A stretch of 64,000 bases of DNA from Actinoplanes octamycinicus (GTDB taxonomy: Bacteria; Actinomycetota; Actinomycetes; Mycobacteriales; Micromonosporaceae), in assembly GCF_014205225.1 (NCBI RefSeq), contig NZ_JACHNB010000001.1:6181501-6245500 (forward strand), written 5' to 3'. The position numbers were made by a program, and so were the translations under genes. The notes beneath the pieces were generated by a model, which saw only the letters and a list, made by a program, of their open reading frames with translations, was not told where the DNA came from and did not search any database. Of this stretch, positions 1-8,183 are shown in pieces. How positions within the stretch are numbered: position 1 is the first letter of the stretch; each line of letters starts with the position of its first letter.

Positions 1-161
1 CGGCGCGACTCGATGCCGCAGCGGCGGCGGATCCACTCGTCGCTCGAGTCGATCAGGGCGGCGATCGGCTCGTTGCCCACCTCGGTCCGCGGACGGTACG
101 AGGCGACGCTCAGGATGCGCGATCCGGGGTGACCGGCGCGGCGCTGCAAAGGAGTGGCCAT
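1..161 (-). CDS. 3-oxoacyl-ACP synthase III (FabH-like), N-terminal fragment
   Basis: About 53 residues from an ATG at 161 run off the left edge. The fragment reads GSRILSVASYRPRTEVGNE, then a DSSDEWIRRRCGIESR segment. This matches the N-terminus of beta-ketoacyl-ACP synthase III (FabH/KASIII), where a GSYxP motif is followed by a TSDEWIxxRxGI motif. Such enzymes condense acyl-CoA with malonyl-ACP in fatty-acid or polyketide initiation. The catalytic Cys-His-Asn residues lie outside the window, so activity and subtype (housekeeping or biosynthetic cluster) cannot be judged. The Thr before SDEW in typical FabH is Ser here. Confidence 0.75.
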   Translation of the reverse strand, partial: MATPLQRRAGHPGSRILSVASYRPRTEVGNEPIAALIDSSDEWIRRRCGIESR

Positions 162-239
162 GACGAGCAATCCAAGCATGCCCGCCTGGGTGCCCTCCGA
201 TTTTCAAGTTCCCCGCCGGTAACCAGGCCGCGGGGCCGG

Positions 240-575
240 CTATCGGCCGGTGAAAATGATGTCGTTGCCGTCCGGATCGGTCACCGTGAGGACGCGTGAG
301 GCGGTCACCTCCCGGATGCCGGCGTGATCGATGCCGTCCCGCGTCAGGCGGTCCGCGAGACCGTCGAGGTCGGACTCGTCGAGGACCATCGTCGAGCGTC
401 CGGCACGCTCGGCGTCCGCCCACACCTGCACCCCGAACGTCGGTGCGAGGTGCCATTCGACCAGGCCCTCCATCGGGCGGGCGTCGACACCCCGGCCGAA
501 GAGCTTCGTGTACCACCGCATGGCGGATTCGAGGTCGACGACGGTCATCTGGGCGAGGAGTCGAGTCGCAGCCAT
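240..575 (-). CDS. VOC/glyoxalase-like protein
   Basis: This 111-residue single-module protein has the glyoxalase/bleomycin-resistance/dioxygenase (VOC) fold pattern. An opening beta strand and helix (MTVVDLESAMRWYTKLFG) is followed by a central strand region, and the C-terminus reads LTVTDPDGNDIIFTGR, the usual VOC ending of D-P-x-G-N followed by a strand. Family members bind a metal or small ligand across paired beta-alpha-beta-beta-beta units, so one module of this size would act as a homodimer. The substrate cannot be assigned. No operon partner is visible; the 153 bases to the next gene contain nothing I recognise. Confidence 0.75.
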   Translation of the reverse strand: MAATRLLAQMTVVDLESAMRWYTKLFGRGVDARPMEGLVEWHLAPTFGVQVWADAERAGRSTMVLDESDLDGLADRLTRDGIDHAGIREVTASRVLTVTDPDGNDIIFTGR

Positions 576-728
576 ACAGCGGGTTTACCCAGCGACCCGC
601 CGTCATGCACCGGGCCGCTCGATCGTTGACTGTGGCGCAACGATGGTTGCCCGAGCTGATCTTGATCGTTCAGTGGCGCTCGCCGAGAGTAGTTCCTGTC
701 AACACGATCACGGCAAAGGGATACCAAC

Positions 729-848
729 GTGACGAACCGGAAGAAGGTCGCCGATGGCGCCGTGAGCGCCCCCGAGCAGTGGACCTTCCCGCCCATGACC
801 CTGCCGCAGGCCGGGCTGGTCCACCCGCACTACCGGATCGGGGCGTGA
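729..848 (+). CDS. Possible 39-residue protein upstream of the DUF4287 gene
   Basis: A GTG at 729 is preceded at a suitable distance by an AAAGGG Shine-Dalgarno-like stretch. It opens a 39-residue frame beginning VTNRKKVADGAVSAPEQW and ending four bases before the DUF4287 start, so the two would be co-transcribed. No known domain is visible. The ribosome site and spacing are the only support; it could be a leader peptide or chance. Confidence 0.4.
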   Translation: MTNRKKVADGAVSAPEQWTFPPMTLPQAGLVHPHYRIGA

Positions 849-852
849 CGCG

Positions 853-1143
853 ATGTCCTTCCAGGCCTACCTCGACGCGGTCGAGGACAAGACCGGCAAG
901 ACCCCGCGCGTCCTGGTGGACGAGGCCAGGCAGCGCGGGTACGACGCCGCCGACGTGAAGGCCGGCGTGATCGTCGCCTGGCTCGCCGAGGAGTACGGCG
1001 TCGGCCGCGGGCACGCCATGGCCCTGGTCCACGTGATCAAGAAGGGCCCGCGGATCAGCGCCAGGCACGTCGGTACGACCGGCGCCCACCGCGATGCCAC
1101 CGACCTGTTGTGGCTGGACGGCAAGGCGACCAGGCCGGTGTGA
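853..1143 (+). CDS. DUF4287 domain protein
   Basis: This 96-residue protein starts MSFQAYLDAVEDKTGKTPRV, the characteristic opening of DUF4287: a helix with K-T-G-K-T-P, then a second helical half containing KAGVIVAWLAEEYGVGRGHAMALVHVIKKGP. The family consists of small cytoplasmic helical proteins of unknown function, common in actinobacteria. The length is close to a single-domain member and the domain fills the chain. The ATG start is fixed by family similarity; the upstream ribosome site is weak, which fits coupling to the small frame ending at 848. Confidence 0.75.
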   Translation: MSFQAYLDAVEDKTGKTPRVLVDEARQRGYDAADVKAGVIVAWLAEEYGVGRGHAMALVHVIKKGPRISARHVGTTGAHRDATDLLWLDGKATRPV

Positions 1144-1272
1144 CCGCCGGCGCCGCCACATGGGTCTTCGTGGCGGCGCTCGGGCTCGGGATCGTCGTGG
1201 CGATCACCCCGCCCGTACCGAAGCGGGTCCCGGAATGCTCAGTCGTGCCGGAAGCCGTCCGATTGTGCGGGT

Positions 1273-3576
1273 GTGGCATCGGTGAGGGTGGTACCGGCGC
1301 GCGGGCGAGGCTGGCTTCGAGCCGGGTTCGCCCTGGGCCTCGTGCTGCTGATCGCCCAGTTCGTCGCGATCCTGCCGGGGGCACGCGCCTGGATGGACCG
1401 GCACGCCGGGATGCACGACGTCCTGCAGGACGCCATCTACGTGCTGGCCGCGGTGCTGGTCGCGGCCCGGGCGGCACGGGTGCGCCGGGACCGCGGCGCC
1501 TGGCTGCTGATGGCCGCCGGGCTGGGCTGCTACGCCGCCGGCACGGTCTACTGGGTGGCGGTGCTGGCCCGGATGAACCCGCCGCCGTACCCGTCGGCCG
1601 CCGACGTCATGTGGCTGGCCTACTACCCGTTCGCCTACGCCGCGCTGCTGCGCCTGCTGCGAGCCCGGCGCGGCCGGATCAGCGCGCCGATGTGGCTGGA
1701 CGGCCTGATCGCCTCGGCCTGCGCGGCGGCGCTCGCGTCGGTGGTCTTCCTGTCCGGTTTCACCGGGTTCTCCGCCGGCTCGGTGCCGGCCGTGCTGGTC
1801 AGCGTGGCCTACCCGATCGCCGACATCGTGCTGGCCGGTCTGCTGCTCGGCGCGTGGGCGCTCAGCGGCTGGCACACCGAGCCGCTGTGGATCCTGCTGC
1901 TGGCCGGGATGGGGATCAACACGGTCGCCAACGGCATCCACATGTTCGACACCGCGCACGGCAGTTACACCCCGGGCGGCTGGACCGACGCGCTGTGGTC
2001 GGTCGCGCTGGCCGTCATCGTCGCGGCCGCCTGGCAGCCGCGGCGGCGGCCTTCGGCCCGCCCGCCGGCCCGGGCACTGGTGGGCGTGGCGCTTCCGGCC
2101 GTGCTGGCTTGCGCGGCGATGGCCCTTTTGCTGTACGGCAGCCTGCGCAACGCCGTGGTCCCGCACACCAGCAGCCTGCTCGCGGCGGCCGCGATCACCG
2201 CGGCGATCGTCCGGATGCTGCTGACCGTGCGGGCGGTGGAGTCGCTCACCGACGCCCGCCGGCAGGCCCGTACCGACGATCTGACCGAACTGCCGAACCG
2301 CCGCCTGTTCCAGGAGCGGCTCGATCTGGTCCTGCGCCGGCGCGACCCGCGGGAACCGGTGGCGGTGGCGATCGTCGACCTGGACCGGTTCAAGGAGATC
2401 AACGACAGTTTCGGGCATCACCTCGGCGACCAGCTGCTGCAGCTGGTCGCCGCCCGGCTGAGCGAGGCGTTCGGCGGCGCCGGCCTGCTGGCCCGGCTCG
2501 GCGGTGACGAGTTCGGCGTGCTGCTGCCGGACGCGGACGTGGACCGGGCCCGGGAGGTGATGACCGACCTGCTCACCGCGCTGCGGCACCCGTTCGACCT
2601 GGAACAGGTGACGCTGCACATCGACGCCAGCATCGGCCTGGCCGTCTTCCCCGACCACGGCGCCGACCGGAGTACGCTGCTGCGGCACGCCGACAACGCG
2701 ATGTACACCGCCAAGAGTGAGCACAGCGGCCTGAGCCTGGCCAACGCCGGCGCCGACGACGACATCGGCCGGCGGCGGCTGACCACGCTGGAGGAGCTGC
2801 GCACCGGTCTCGACAACGGCGAGCTGGTGCTGCACTACCAGCCGCAGCTGGACCTCGGGTGCGGGACGGTGGCCGGGGTGGAGGCGCTGGTCCGATGGAA
2901 CCATCCGACCCGCGGCCTGGTCTATCCGGACGGCTTCCTGGCGCTCGCCGAGCACGCCGGACTGATCGGCCGGCTCACCATGCAGGTGCTGGACATGGCG
3001 GTCGAGCAGTGCCGCGCCTGGCGGGACGCCGGTCTCGACCTGACCGTGGCGGTCAACCTGTCCACCTCCAACCTGCACGACCCGACCCTGCCGGCCTACA
3101 TCGCCGCCACCTTGACCCGGCACGGGGTGCCGCCGGCCGCGCTGCACCTGGAGGTGACCGAGGAGATCCTGATGCGCGACGCCGCCCGGGCGACCGAGAC
3201 CCTCGCCCAGTTGCGCGCGATGGGCATCCGGCTGGCCGTCGACGACTACGGCACCGGCTACTCCAGCCTGGCCTACCTGCACGCGCTGCCGGTCGACGAC
3301 CTGAAACTGGACCGCGCGTTCGTCGGCCACTGCGACACCGACCCGCGCAGCGCGGCGATCGTGAAGAGCACCGTGGAGCTGGCCCACAACCTGGGGATGC
3401 GGCTGATCGCCGAAGGGGTGGAGAACGAGGCGGTCCTGGACCGGCTGCGGCGGTGGGACTGCGATCTGGTGCAGGGCTATCACCTGAGCCGGCCGCAGGC
3501 GCCGGAGCGGTTGACGCCGTGGCTGCTGGAGCGCCAGGAGTCCGCCACCACAGCCGACATCGCCGGTCGCGCCTGA
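1273..3576 (+). CDS. Membrane GGDEF/EAL composite protein (cyclic-di-GMP turnover)
   Basis: This 767-residue protein makes and/or degrades cyclic-di-GMP. Residues about 15-320 are a multi-helix membrane sensor region resembling the integral domain seen in other actinobacterial GGDEF proteins. A diguanylate cyclase domain follows (about 330-490) with an intact GGDEF motif at 410-414, then an EAL phosphodiesterase domain (about 510-755). The EAL motif is at 537-539, DDYGTGYSSL begins near 657, and a conserved Glu lies in AEGVE near 713, so both active sites look intact. I recognise no separate ligand-binding PAS or GAF domain. The start is GTG; in-frame GTGs at 1282 and 1288 are alternatives. 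The gene appears monocistronic, 26 bases before the next start. Confidence 0.9.
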   Translation: MASVRVVPARGRGWLRAGFALGLVLLIAQFVAILPGARAWMDRHAGMHDVLQDAIYVLAAVLVAARAARVRRDRGAWLLMAAGLGCYAAGTVYWVAVLARMNPPPYPSAADVMWLAYYPFAYAALLRLLRARRGRISAPMWLDGLIASACAAALASVVFLSGFTGFSAGSVPAVLVSVAYPIADIVLAGLLLGAWALSGWHTEPLWILLLAGMGINTVANGIHMFDTAHGSYTPGGWTDALWSVALAVIVAAAWQPRRRPSARPPARALVGVALPAVLACAAMALLLYGSLRNAVVPHTSSLLAAAAITAAIVRMLLTVRAVESLTDARRQARTDDLTELPNRRLFQERLDLVLRRRDPREPVAVAIVDLDRFKEINDSFGHHLGDQLLQLVAARLSEAFGGAGLLARLGGDEFGVLLPDADVDRAREVMTDLLTALRHPFDLEQVTLHIDASIGLAVFPDHGADRSTLLRHADNAMYTAKSEHSGLSLANAGADDDIGRRRLTTLEELRTGLDNGELVLHYQPQLDLGCGTVAGVEALVRWNHPTRGLVYPDGFLALAEHAGLIGRLTMQVLDMAVEQCRAWRDAGLDLTVAVNLSTSNLHDPTLPAYIAATLTRHGVPPAALHLEVTEEILMRDAARATETLAQLRAMGIRLAVDDYGTGYSSLAYLHALPVDDLKLDRAFVGHCDTDPRSAAIVKSTVELAHNLGMRLIAEGVENEAVLDRLRRWDCDLVQGYHLSRPQAPERLTPWLLERQESATTADIAGRA

Positions 3577-3602
3577 GCGCTGGGGACGCTGAGCCTGGCA
3601 GG

Positions 3603-5108
3603 ATGGCGTCCGTGCCCGGACTGCGCGTAGTCGACTACGACCCGGCATGGCCGGACCTGGCCGTCGCCGCCATCACGGAGCTCGAGCGGGCGTTGCCGGA
3701 TGTCCTGGTGGCGATCGAGCACATCGGGTCGACCGCGGTGCCGGGGCTGGCCGCCAAGCCGATCATCGACTTGATGGCCGCGGTGCCCGACCTGGGCATC
3801 GTGCACCAGCGCGAGGAGACCTTGGCGGGCCTGGGCTATCGCCGTCATGTCAACGGCATGGTCGACCGGCTGCTGTACGTGCGGGCCACGGACGGTGACC
3901 GTACGCATATCCTGCACGTCGTCACGGTGGAGAGCTGGCCGACCCGCAACCAGCGGATGCTGCGTGACCACCTGCGCGCGCATCCGGATGACGCCCAGCG
4001 GTACGCGCGCCTGAAGCGGGAACTGGCAGCCGGCGGCATCGCCCCCGGTGAGTACGCGCGAGCCAAGACCGGACTCATCCAGGAGCTGACCGACCGGGCC
4101 CGCGCCGCACGCGGGCTGCCGCCGGTGCCGGTCTGGGAGAAGACGGGGGCGCGTGCCGAGCGCGACGGACGGGGTGCTGGCTGGTTCTGCGGTGACCTGC
4201 ACGTACACACGCGGTGTTCACACGCCGGTGAGCTGACGCCGGCCCAGGTGGCTGCCGCGGCCCGCGAGGCCGGCCTCGACTTCCTCGCCGTCACCGAGCA
4301 CAACAACGCCGACAGCCACGGTGCGTGGGAGCCGCTCGCCGGTGACGATCTCCTGGTCATCCTCGGGCAGGAAGTGGTCACCGCGTCGGGACACTGGCTG
4401 GCGCTCGGCCTCGACCGCGGCCAGGTCATCGATTGGCGCCACGATCACCGTGACGGCGTGGACCGGGTGCGTCGGGCCGGTGGCCTGTGCGTGGTGGCGC
4501 ATCCGCACGCGCCCTATCCGTCCGGGACGTTCGAGTATCCCGTCGAGCGGTTCGACGCGGTGGAGGTGTGGAACGGCCGGTGGACGTCGGACCTGCCGTG
4601 GAACGCCGACAACGAGGCGGCGCTGGCCGACTGGGGCCGGGACCTGGCAGCCGCCGTCCGTCGTGGCCGGTGGCAGCCGGCGATCGGCGACAGCGACGCT
4701 CACCTGCACGGCCAGCTCGGCACGCCGCAGACCGTCGTGCTGGCCGGGGAGTTGAGCGCCGACGCGGTGCTCGCCGGTGTGCGTGCCGGGCGCTGCTGGG
4801 TCGCCGAGTCGGCCGACGTCCGGCTCTCCTTCACGGCACGTGCCGGTGACCGCGGCGCCGGGATCGGCGAGGTGCTGGACACCGGTGGTGAGGCCGTCGC
4901 GGCCGCGGTGCAGGTCAGCGGGGTGCCGTCCGGCACGGTCACCTTCCACACCGATCGTGGTGTGCCGCACCGGCACATCCTGCCGGGTACGGGATCGGGC
5001 TCGGCCGACTGGCTCACCAGCGCCGGGGAGTCGGCGTTCGTACGCATCGAGGTGCGCCATCCGTCCGGCCGGATGGCGGCGCTGACGAACCCCATCATCC
5101 TGATCTAG
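3603..5108 (+). CDS. GrpB-family domain fused to a PHP (CehA/McbA-like) metallohydrolase
   Basis: Residues 1 to about 170 match the GrpB/UPF0157 family: VVDYDPAWPD, then IEHIGSTAVPGLAAKPIIDLM, a nucleotidyltransferase-fold signature (G-S-T-A-V-P-G-L with K-P-I-I-D). From about residue 195 a PHP domain begins with GDLHVHTRCSHAGE (the HxH metal ligands are near 200 and 202), followed by LAVTEHNN, VVAHPHAPYPSG and GDSDAHLHGQLG, as in CehA/McbA-type metallohydrolases. The C-terminal 100 residues look beta-rich. The ATG at 3603 has AGG right against it; a GTG at 3612 has AGGATGG at better spacing and may be the true start. The gene overlaps the convergent CtaG-like gene by 14 bases. The substrate is unknown. 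Confidence 0.8.
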   Translation: MASVPGLRVVDYDPAWPDLAVAAITELERALPDVLVAIEHIGSTAVPGLAAKPIIDLMAAVPDLGIVHQREETLAGLGYRRHVNGMVDRLLYVRATDGDRTHILHVVTVESWPTRNQRMLRDHLRAHPDDAQRYARLKRELAAGGIAPGEYARAKTGLIQELTDRARAARGLPPVPVWEKTGARAERDGRGAGWFCGDLHVHTRCSHAGELTPAQVAAAAREAGLDFLAVTEHNNADSHGAWEPLAGDDLLVILGQEVVTASGHWLALGLDRGQVIDWRHDHRDGVDRVRRAGGLCVVAHPHAPYPSGTFEYPVERFDAVEVWNGRWTSDLPWNADNEAALADWGRDLAAAVRRGRWQPAIGDSDAHLHGQLGTPQTVVLAGELSADAVLAGVRAGRCWVAESADVRLSFTARAGDRGAGIGEVLDTGGEAVAAAVQVSGVPSGTVTFHTDRGVPHRHILPGTGSGSADWLTSAGESAFVRIEVRHPSGRMAALTNPIILI

Positions 5109-5916
5109 GGAGGGCCTCCCCGTCAGCGCCGATGTCCTTGGGGAGTCGCCACAGCGGACGGACCGGTCGGCTGGCCGGGACGCGAGGTCCCCGGCGGGCC
5201 GGGCCGGTGGCGTCGTACCACTGGCGGCAGAAGACGGCGATCAGGGCCAGGTCGACCAGGTCGCCGCCGTAATACATCAGCTCGGCGCCGGCCTGGGCGT
5301 CGGCGGCGGGGACACCGGCGGGCGGGTGGCCGTACAGGAACTTGGCCAGAATGCCGTGCGCGGCCAGGAAAGCGATCAGAATGATCGCGCGGACCGGCCG
5401 GGCCGGGCGGCGCGGATCCGGGTCGACGCCGACCATCGCGGCGGTGAACAGGTAGCCGGCGGCGACGATGTGGACGTGCACGGCGGTCCGCAGCCAGTCG
5501 TGTCCGGCCATCGCCGGGTAGAGGTCCGTGGTGTAGAGCAGCCACAGGCCACCGGCATTCAGCGTCGCGGCGGTGAGCGGATGGGTGAGCACGTGCACCG
5601 GGCCGCTGCGGAGCACCCGGGCCAGCGTCCGAGCCCGGCGGACCGGCAGCGCCCGCAGGGCCAGCGTGACCGGCGCGGCGAGCACCAGCAGCAGCGGCGC
5701 GGCCATCCCGAGCAGCAGGTGCCCGGTCATGTGCCCGGCCAGATCGTGGTGGGCGTGGCCGGCCGCCGGTCGCAGCGTGGCGGCCGCGGCGAGCACCAGC
5801 CCGGCGGCCCAGTAGACGACGCGCCGGCCGGGCCACCAGCCGCCGCGACGATGCACCGTGACCACCCCGGCCGCGTAGCCGGCGGCCGCGGCCAGCAGCG
5901 CCAGGCCGGAGACCAT
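5095..5916 (-). CDS. CtaG-like cytochrome c oxidase assembly membrane protein
   Basis: This 273-residue polytopic protein resembles the actinobacterial CtaG (caa3-type oxidase assembly) family. It has about seven hydrophobic segments and conserved histidines within membrane regions (AGHAHHDLAGHMTGHLLLGMAAPLLL and VHVHIVAAGYLF). The family is thought to help assemble or supply copper to cytochrome c oxidase. The ATG at 5916 overlaps the TGA of the upstream DUF2243 gene (TGATG), which implies translational coupling; a GTG one codon earlier is possible. The DUF2243-CtaG pairing recurs in actinobacteria, supporting a joint membrane or respiratory role. No copper-chaperone gene adjoins. Confidence 0.82.
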   Translation of the reverse strand: MVSGLALLAAAAGYAAGVVTVHRRGGWWPGRRVVYWAAGLVLAAAATLRPAAGHAHHDLAGHMTGHLLLGMAAPLLLVLAAPVTLALRALPVRRARTLARVLRSGPVHVLTHPLTAATLNAGGLWLLYTTDLYPAMAGHDWLRTAVHVHIVAAGYLFTAAMVGVDPDPRRPARPVRAIILIAFLAAHGILAKFLYGHPPAGVPAADAQAGAELMYYGGDLVDLALIAVFCRQWYDATGPARRGPRVPASRPVRPLWRLPKDIGADGEALPRSG

Positions 5917-6356
5917 CACCCGGCGCGGCCGCGGGACCGGGCCAGCAGCACGGCCCCCGCGACGATCATGACGGCGGCGAGGATGTTCCAGGTCCAGTCG
6001 TAGGGGGTGACGTCGACGTCGTACCGGATCTGGTGCAGTCGCATGACCTTGTGCTGCAGCGTGCCGTCGTAGAGCTGGAAACCGCCGGCGCCGACCAGCA
6101 GGCCACCCCACCACGGCGTCGCGCGGAAGGCCGCCCGGCGGCGCAGGTCGGCCAGCAGGAACAGTGCGGCGACGGTGGCGAACCAGCTGACCGCGTGGAA
6201 CACGCCGTCGGAGACCAGGCCCGCCGCGGGCGTCGACTTGTCGTAGAAGTGGTGCCAGTGCAGCAGCTGGTGGAAGACCGTCTCGTCGACGAAACCGGCC
6301 ACCCCCACCCCGAGCAGCACCCCGGACACCACGTTGCGGGCTGGCGCGGACGACAT
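5916..6356 (-). CDS. DUF2243 membrane protein
   Basis: This 146-residue protein has four predicted membrane helices. Its DETVFHQLLHWHHFYDKSTP segment, followed by GLVSDGVFHAVSW, is the hallmark of DUF2243. The histidines at helix edges suggest metal or heme contact, but the family function is unknown. It is the first gene of a two-gene operon, with its stop overlapping the start of the CtaG-like gene. The start MSSAPARNVVSG is chosen because the first helix begins directly after it. Confidence 0.85.
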   Translation of the reverse strand: MSSAPARNVVSGVLLGVGVAGFVDETVFHQLLHWHHFYDKSTPAAGLVSDGVFHAVSWFATVAALFLLADLRRRAAFRATPWWGGLLVGAGGFQLYDGTLQHKVMRLHQIRYDVDVTPYDWTWNILAAVMIVAGAVLLARSRGRAG

Positions 6357-6418
6357 TCAAGACCTCTTCCGGTACGGGGAAAGCTGGCGAGTTCCCCGGT
6401 CCGGAGCGGCTAAACGGA

Positions 6419-6748
6419 TCAGCAGTCGTACCGGTGCAGCACCGCGCCGGGCACCCGCCGGCAGCCGCAGAGGTCCAATGTCTTGGCGACCGCGGGCGAA
6501 CAGTGCAGGTGCAGGGTGATCCCGGCGGCGAGGGCCGCGGCGGCCACCCGCAGCAGCGCCCGTACCCCGGGCGCGCCGAGGAAGGTGACCGCCCGGCAGT
6601 CCAGCTCGGTGACCGGGTGGGCCAGCGCGGCGATCAGGCGGGTCTCGATCATCGCGGCATTGGCCAGATCTATCTCACCGGCCAGCGCGAGGTGCCCGTC
6701 CGATGTGGTCAGTTCGCAGCAGAGGAGTAGCTCGGTGTGACGCCACAC
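6419..6748 (-). CDS. STAS-domain protein (anti-sigma antagonist-like), degenerate phospho-site
   Basis: From a GTG at 6748 preceded by a strong AAAGGAGGT eight bases away, this encodes 109 residues with a STAS fold: LALAGEIDLANAAMIETRL, then LDCRAVTFLGAPGVRALLRV. STAS antagonists free sigma factors by binding RsbW-type anti-sigma kinases. The loop that normally reads F-x-D-S-x-G is FLGAPG here, so the phosphorylatable Ser and the preceding Asp are absent, and phospho-control by the usual route is unlikely. It is rich in Cys and His near the C-terminus. It lies 91 bases downstream of the STAS-HATPase gene and is transcribed in the same direction, so the two could be a unit. Confidence 0.82.
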   Translation of the reverse strand: MWRHTELLLCCELTTSDGHLALAGEIDLANAAMIETRLIAALAHPVTELDCRAVTFLGAPGVRALLRVAAAALAAGITLHLHCSPAVAKTLDLCGCRRVPGAVLHRYDC

Positions 6749-6839
6749 GAACGTGACCTCCTTTCGGCGGGTCCTTAATGTCAGCTTTAGTCGGGCGGTG
6801 GCCAATCCGCCATCGGCTGAGTGGCCGGAGTGACGGCCG

Positions 6840-7673
6840 TCAGGGCGGCGGTTGCCGGATGGTCGCCCAGACGACCTTGCCGGTGCGGGTCGGCAGGGCG
6901 CCCCACGTCCAGGCGGCCTGCCCGACCACGTGCAGGCCGACCCCGCGCAGGGTCAGGGCGCCGTCGGGCAGCGTGTCGCCGTCGTGCACCGGGCGCGGCA
7001 GCTCGGGACTCCGGTCGTAGACGGCCAGATGCAGATAGTGCTGGTGCGGGGACTTGCCCCGCTGCTGCGGGCCGAGCCGGGTGACCACCAGGTCGACGGT
7101 GGTGCCGGCGTGCTCGGCCGCGTTGGTGACCAGCTCGGACGCGACCAGCCGGGCGTACGGGAGCAGCGGTTCCAGAGCCCACTCACGGCACGCCGCGGTG
7201 ACGAGTTCCCGGGCCACCGCCGCCGAGGCCGGGTCCGGCGCGAGCATCGCCCGGACCTGTTCGGTGCGCGGCCGGCTGATGGCCAGGGCGTGCCGGGCCT
7301 GGTCCAGGTCGAGGTAGACGGGCAGCCCCCGGTCGCCGTCGGGCCGGCCCAGCCGGACCGCCAGCGGGGTGCCGGGGCGCAGGCAGACCGCCACCGGCAC
7401 GGGTGGCTGCATCCGGGAACCGTGCGCCTGCACGGTGTGCCACAGCGCCGCGCTGCGCGCGTCCGGATCATCGAGGTACGACAGGTCCAGCAGCAGGCCG
7501 GTGGGATGCTCGGCAAGGCACTCCTGCCAGGTCTGGTCCGCCTGCTCCCACAGCCGGTGGTCCCAGGTGCCGGTGACGGCGAGTTCGACGATCGCGGTGC
7601 GTTCGTCCTTGACCGCCGTGATGGGACTACCCGGGAGGGCGTCGCCGGGTTGAGATGTGGAATCCGCGCTCAT
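6840..7673 (-). CDS. STAS-like plus HATPase_c regulator (RsbW-type anti-sigma kinase fold)
   Basis: This protein has 277 residues. The N-terminal half (about 15-120) resembles a STAS domain (TAIVELAVTGTWDHRLWEQA, then GLLLDLSYLDDPDARS). The C-terminal half is a GHKL ATPase of the RsbW/SpoIIAB kind with the N-box ELVTNAAEHAG near residues 180-190 and a late LRGVGLHVVGQ glycine motif. Such proteins bind ATP, and some phosphorylate STAS partners or hold sigma factors. Fusion of a STAS-like half to the kinase is a recurring actinobacterial layout. The ATG at 7673 follows GAAAAGG at good spacing. The next gene downstream is a lone STAS protein, a plausible partner. Confidence 0.8.
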   Translation of the reverse strand: MSADSTSQPGDALPGSPITAVKDERTAIVELAVTGTWDHRLWEQADQTWQECLAEHPTGLLLDLSYLDDPDARSAALWHTVQAHGSRMQPPVPVAVCLRPGTPLAVRLGRPDGDRGLPVYLDLDQARHALAISRPRTEQVRAMLAPDPASAAVARELVTAACREWALEPLLPYARLVASELVTNAAEHAGTTVDLVVTRLGPQQRGKSPHQHYLHLAVYDRSPELPRPVHDGDTLPDGALTLRGVGLHVVGQAAWTWGALPTRTGKVVWATIRQPPP

Positions 7674-8183
7674 GTCGGTACCTTTTCGGCCGCACCGGCA
7701 CGGGGTGCCGGTCGCACGACGGCAGCAGAGCTGCCGAGTGGCTTGATCGGATCTTGTCCCCGCTTCGCCGGACGGCATTTTCGTGGCACGGTGAAGTGCC
7801 GGCCCTCGCTGCTGAAGGTCGCAGCTCACTCTACGGCGGCACTGCCCCGGCCGTCACCACCTAGCGTCACCGTCCTCAGGGCAAATCAAGCCGATGCCGG
7901 AGACATTCTTGAGAAATGGGCCACCCCGGGTCGCATTTCGATCACATTCCGTTAATCACCTCGCCACAACCTTGGGTGAAGCCGCCCGCGCCGGCATCCG
8001 GTCCAGGCGTTGTCCCCGGTGGCATCCGCGGCGGCCTGCCGGTTCGCGGCGCCGGCATGACAGATGTCAGGTGGTGGGCTGACTTCACTCACGGTCAGCT
8101 GATGACAGCGCTCACTGGGTTGATCTTCGTCCGGCGACCAGGCTTGTCGATGACAGCGCGACCCGTTTATCGCAGGAGGAACG
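7674..8183. other. 510-base intergenic region between divergent genes
   Basis: This region holds the upstream signals of the STAS-HATPase gene (leftward) and the exported-protein gene (rightward). I see no convincing ORF. Near the rightward gene there is an imperfect dyad TGACAGATGTCA at 8058-8069 and a direct repeat GATGACAGCGC about 49 bases apart (near 8101 and 8150), either of which could be an operator. The rightward gene has a clear AGGAGG ribosome site. No confident -35/-10 pair is called. Confidence 0.5.

Noticed and set aside
1204..3648. 814-residue leftward frame opposite the GGDEF/EAL gene
   Set aside because: It is antisense to a gene with intact catalytic motifs, is made of Gln/Arg/Gly-rich low-complexity sequence, and has no domain; an effect of high GC.
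5095..6360. A single 421-residue leftward protein covering the CtaG-like and DUF2243 genes
   Set aside because: Its first 147 residues are an out-of-frame reading of the DUF2243 gene; the true layout is two genes with a TGATG overlap.
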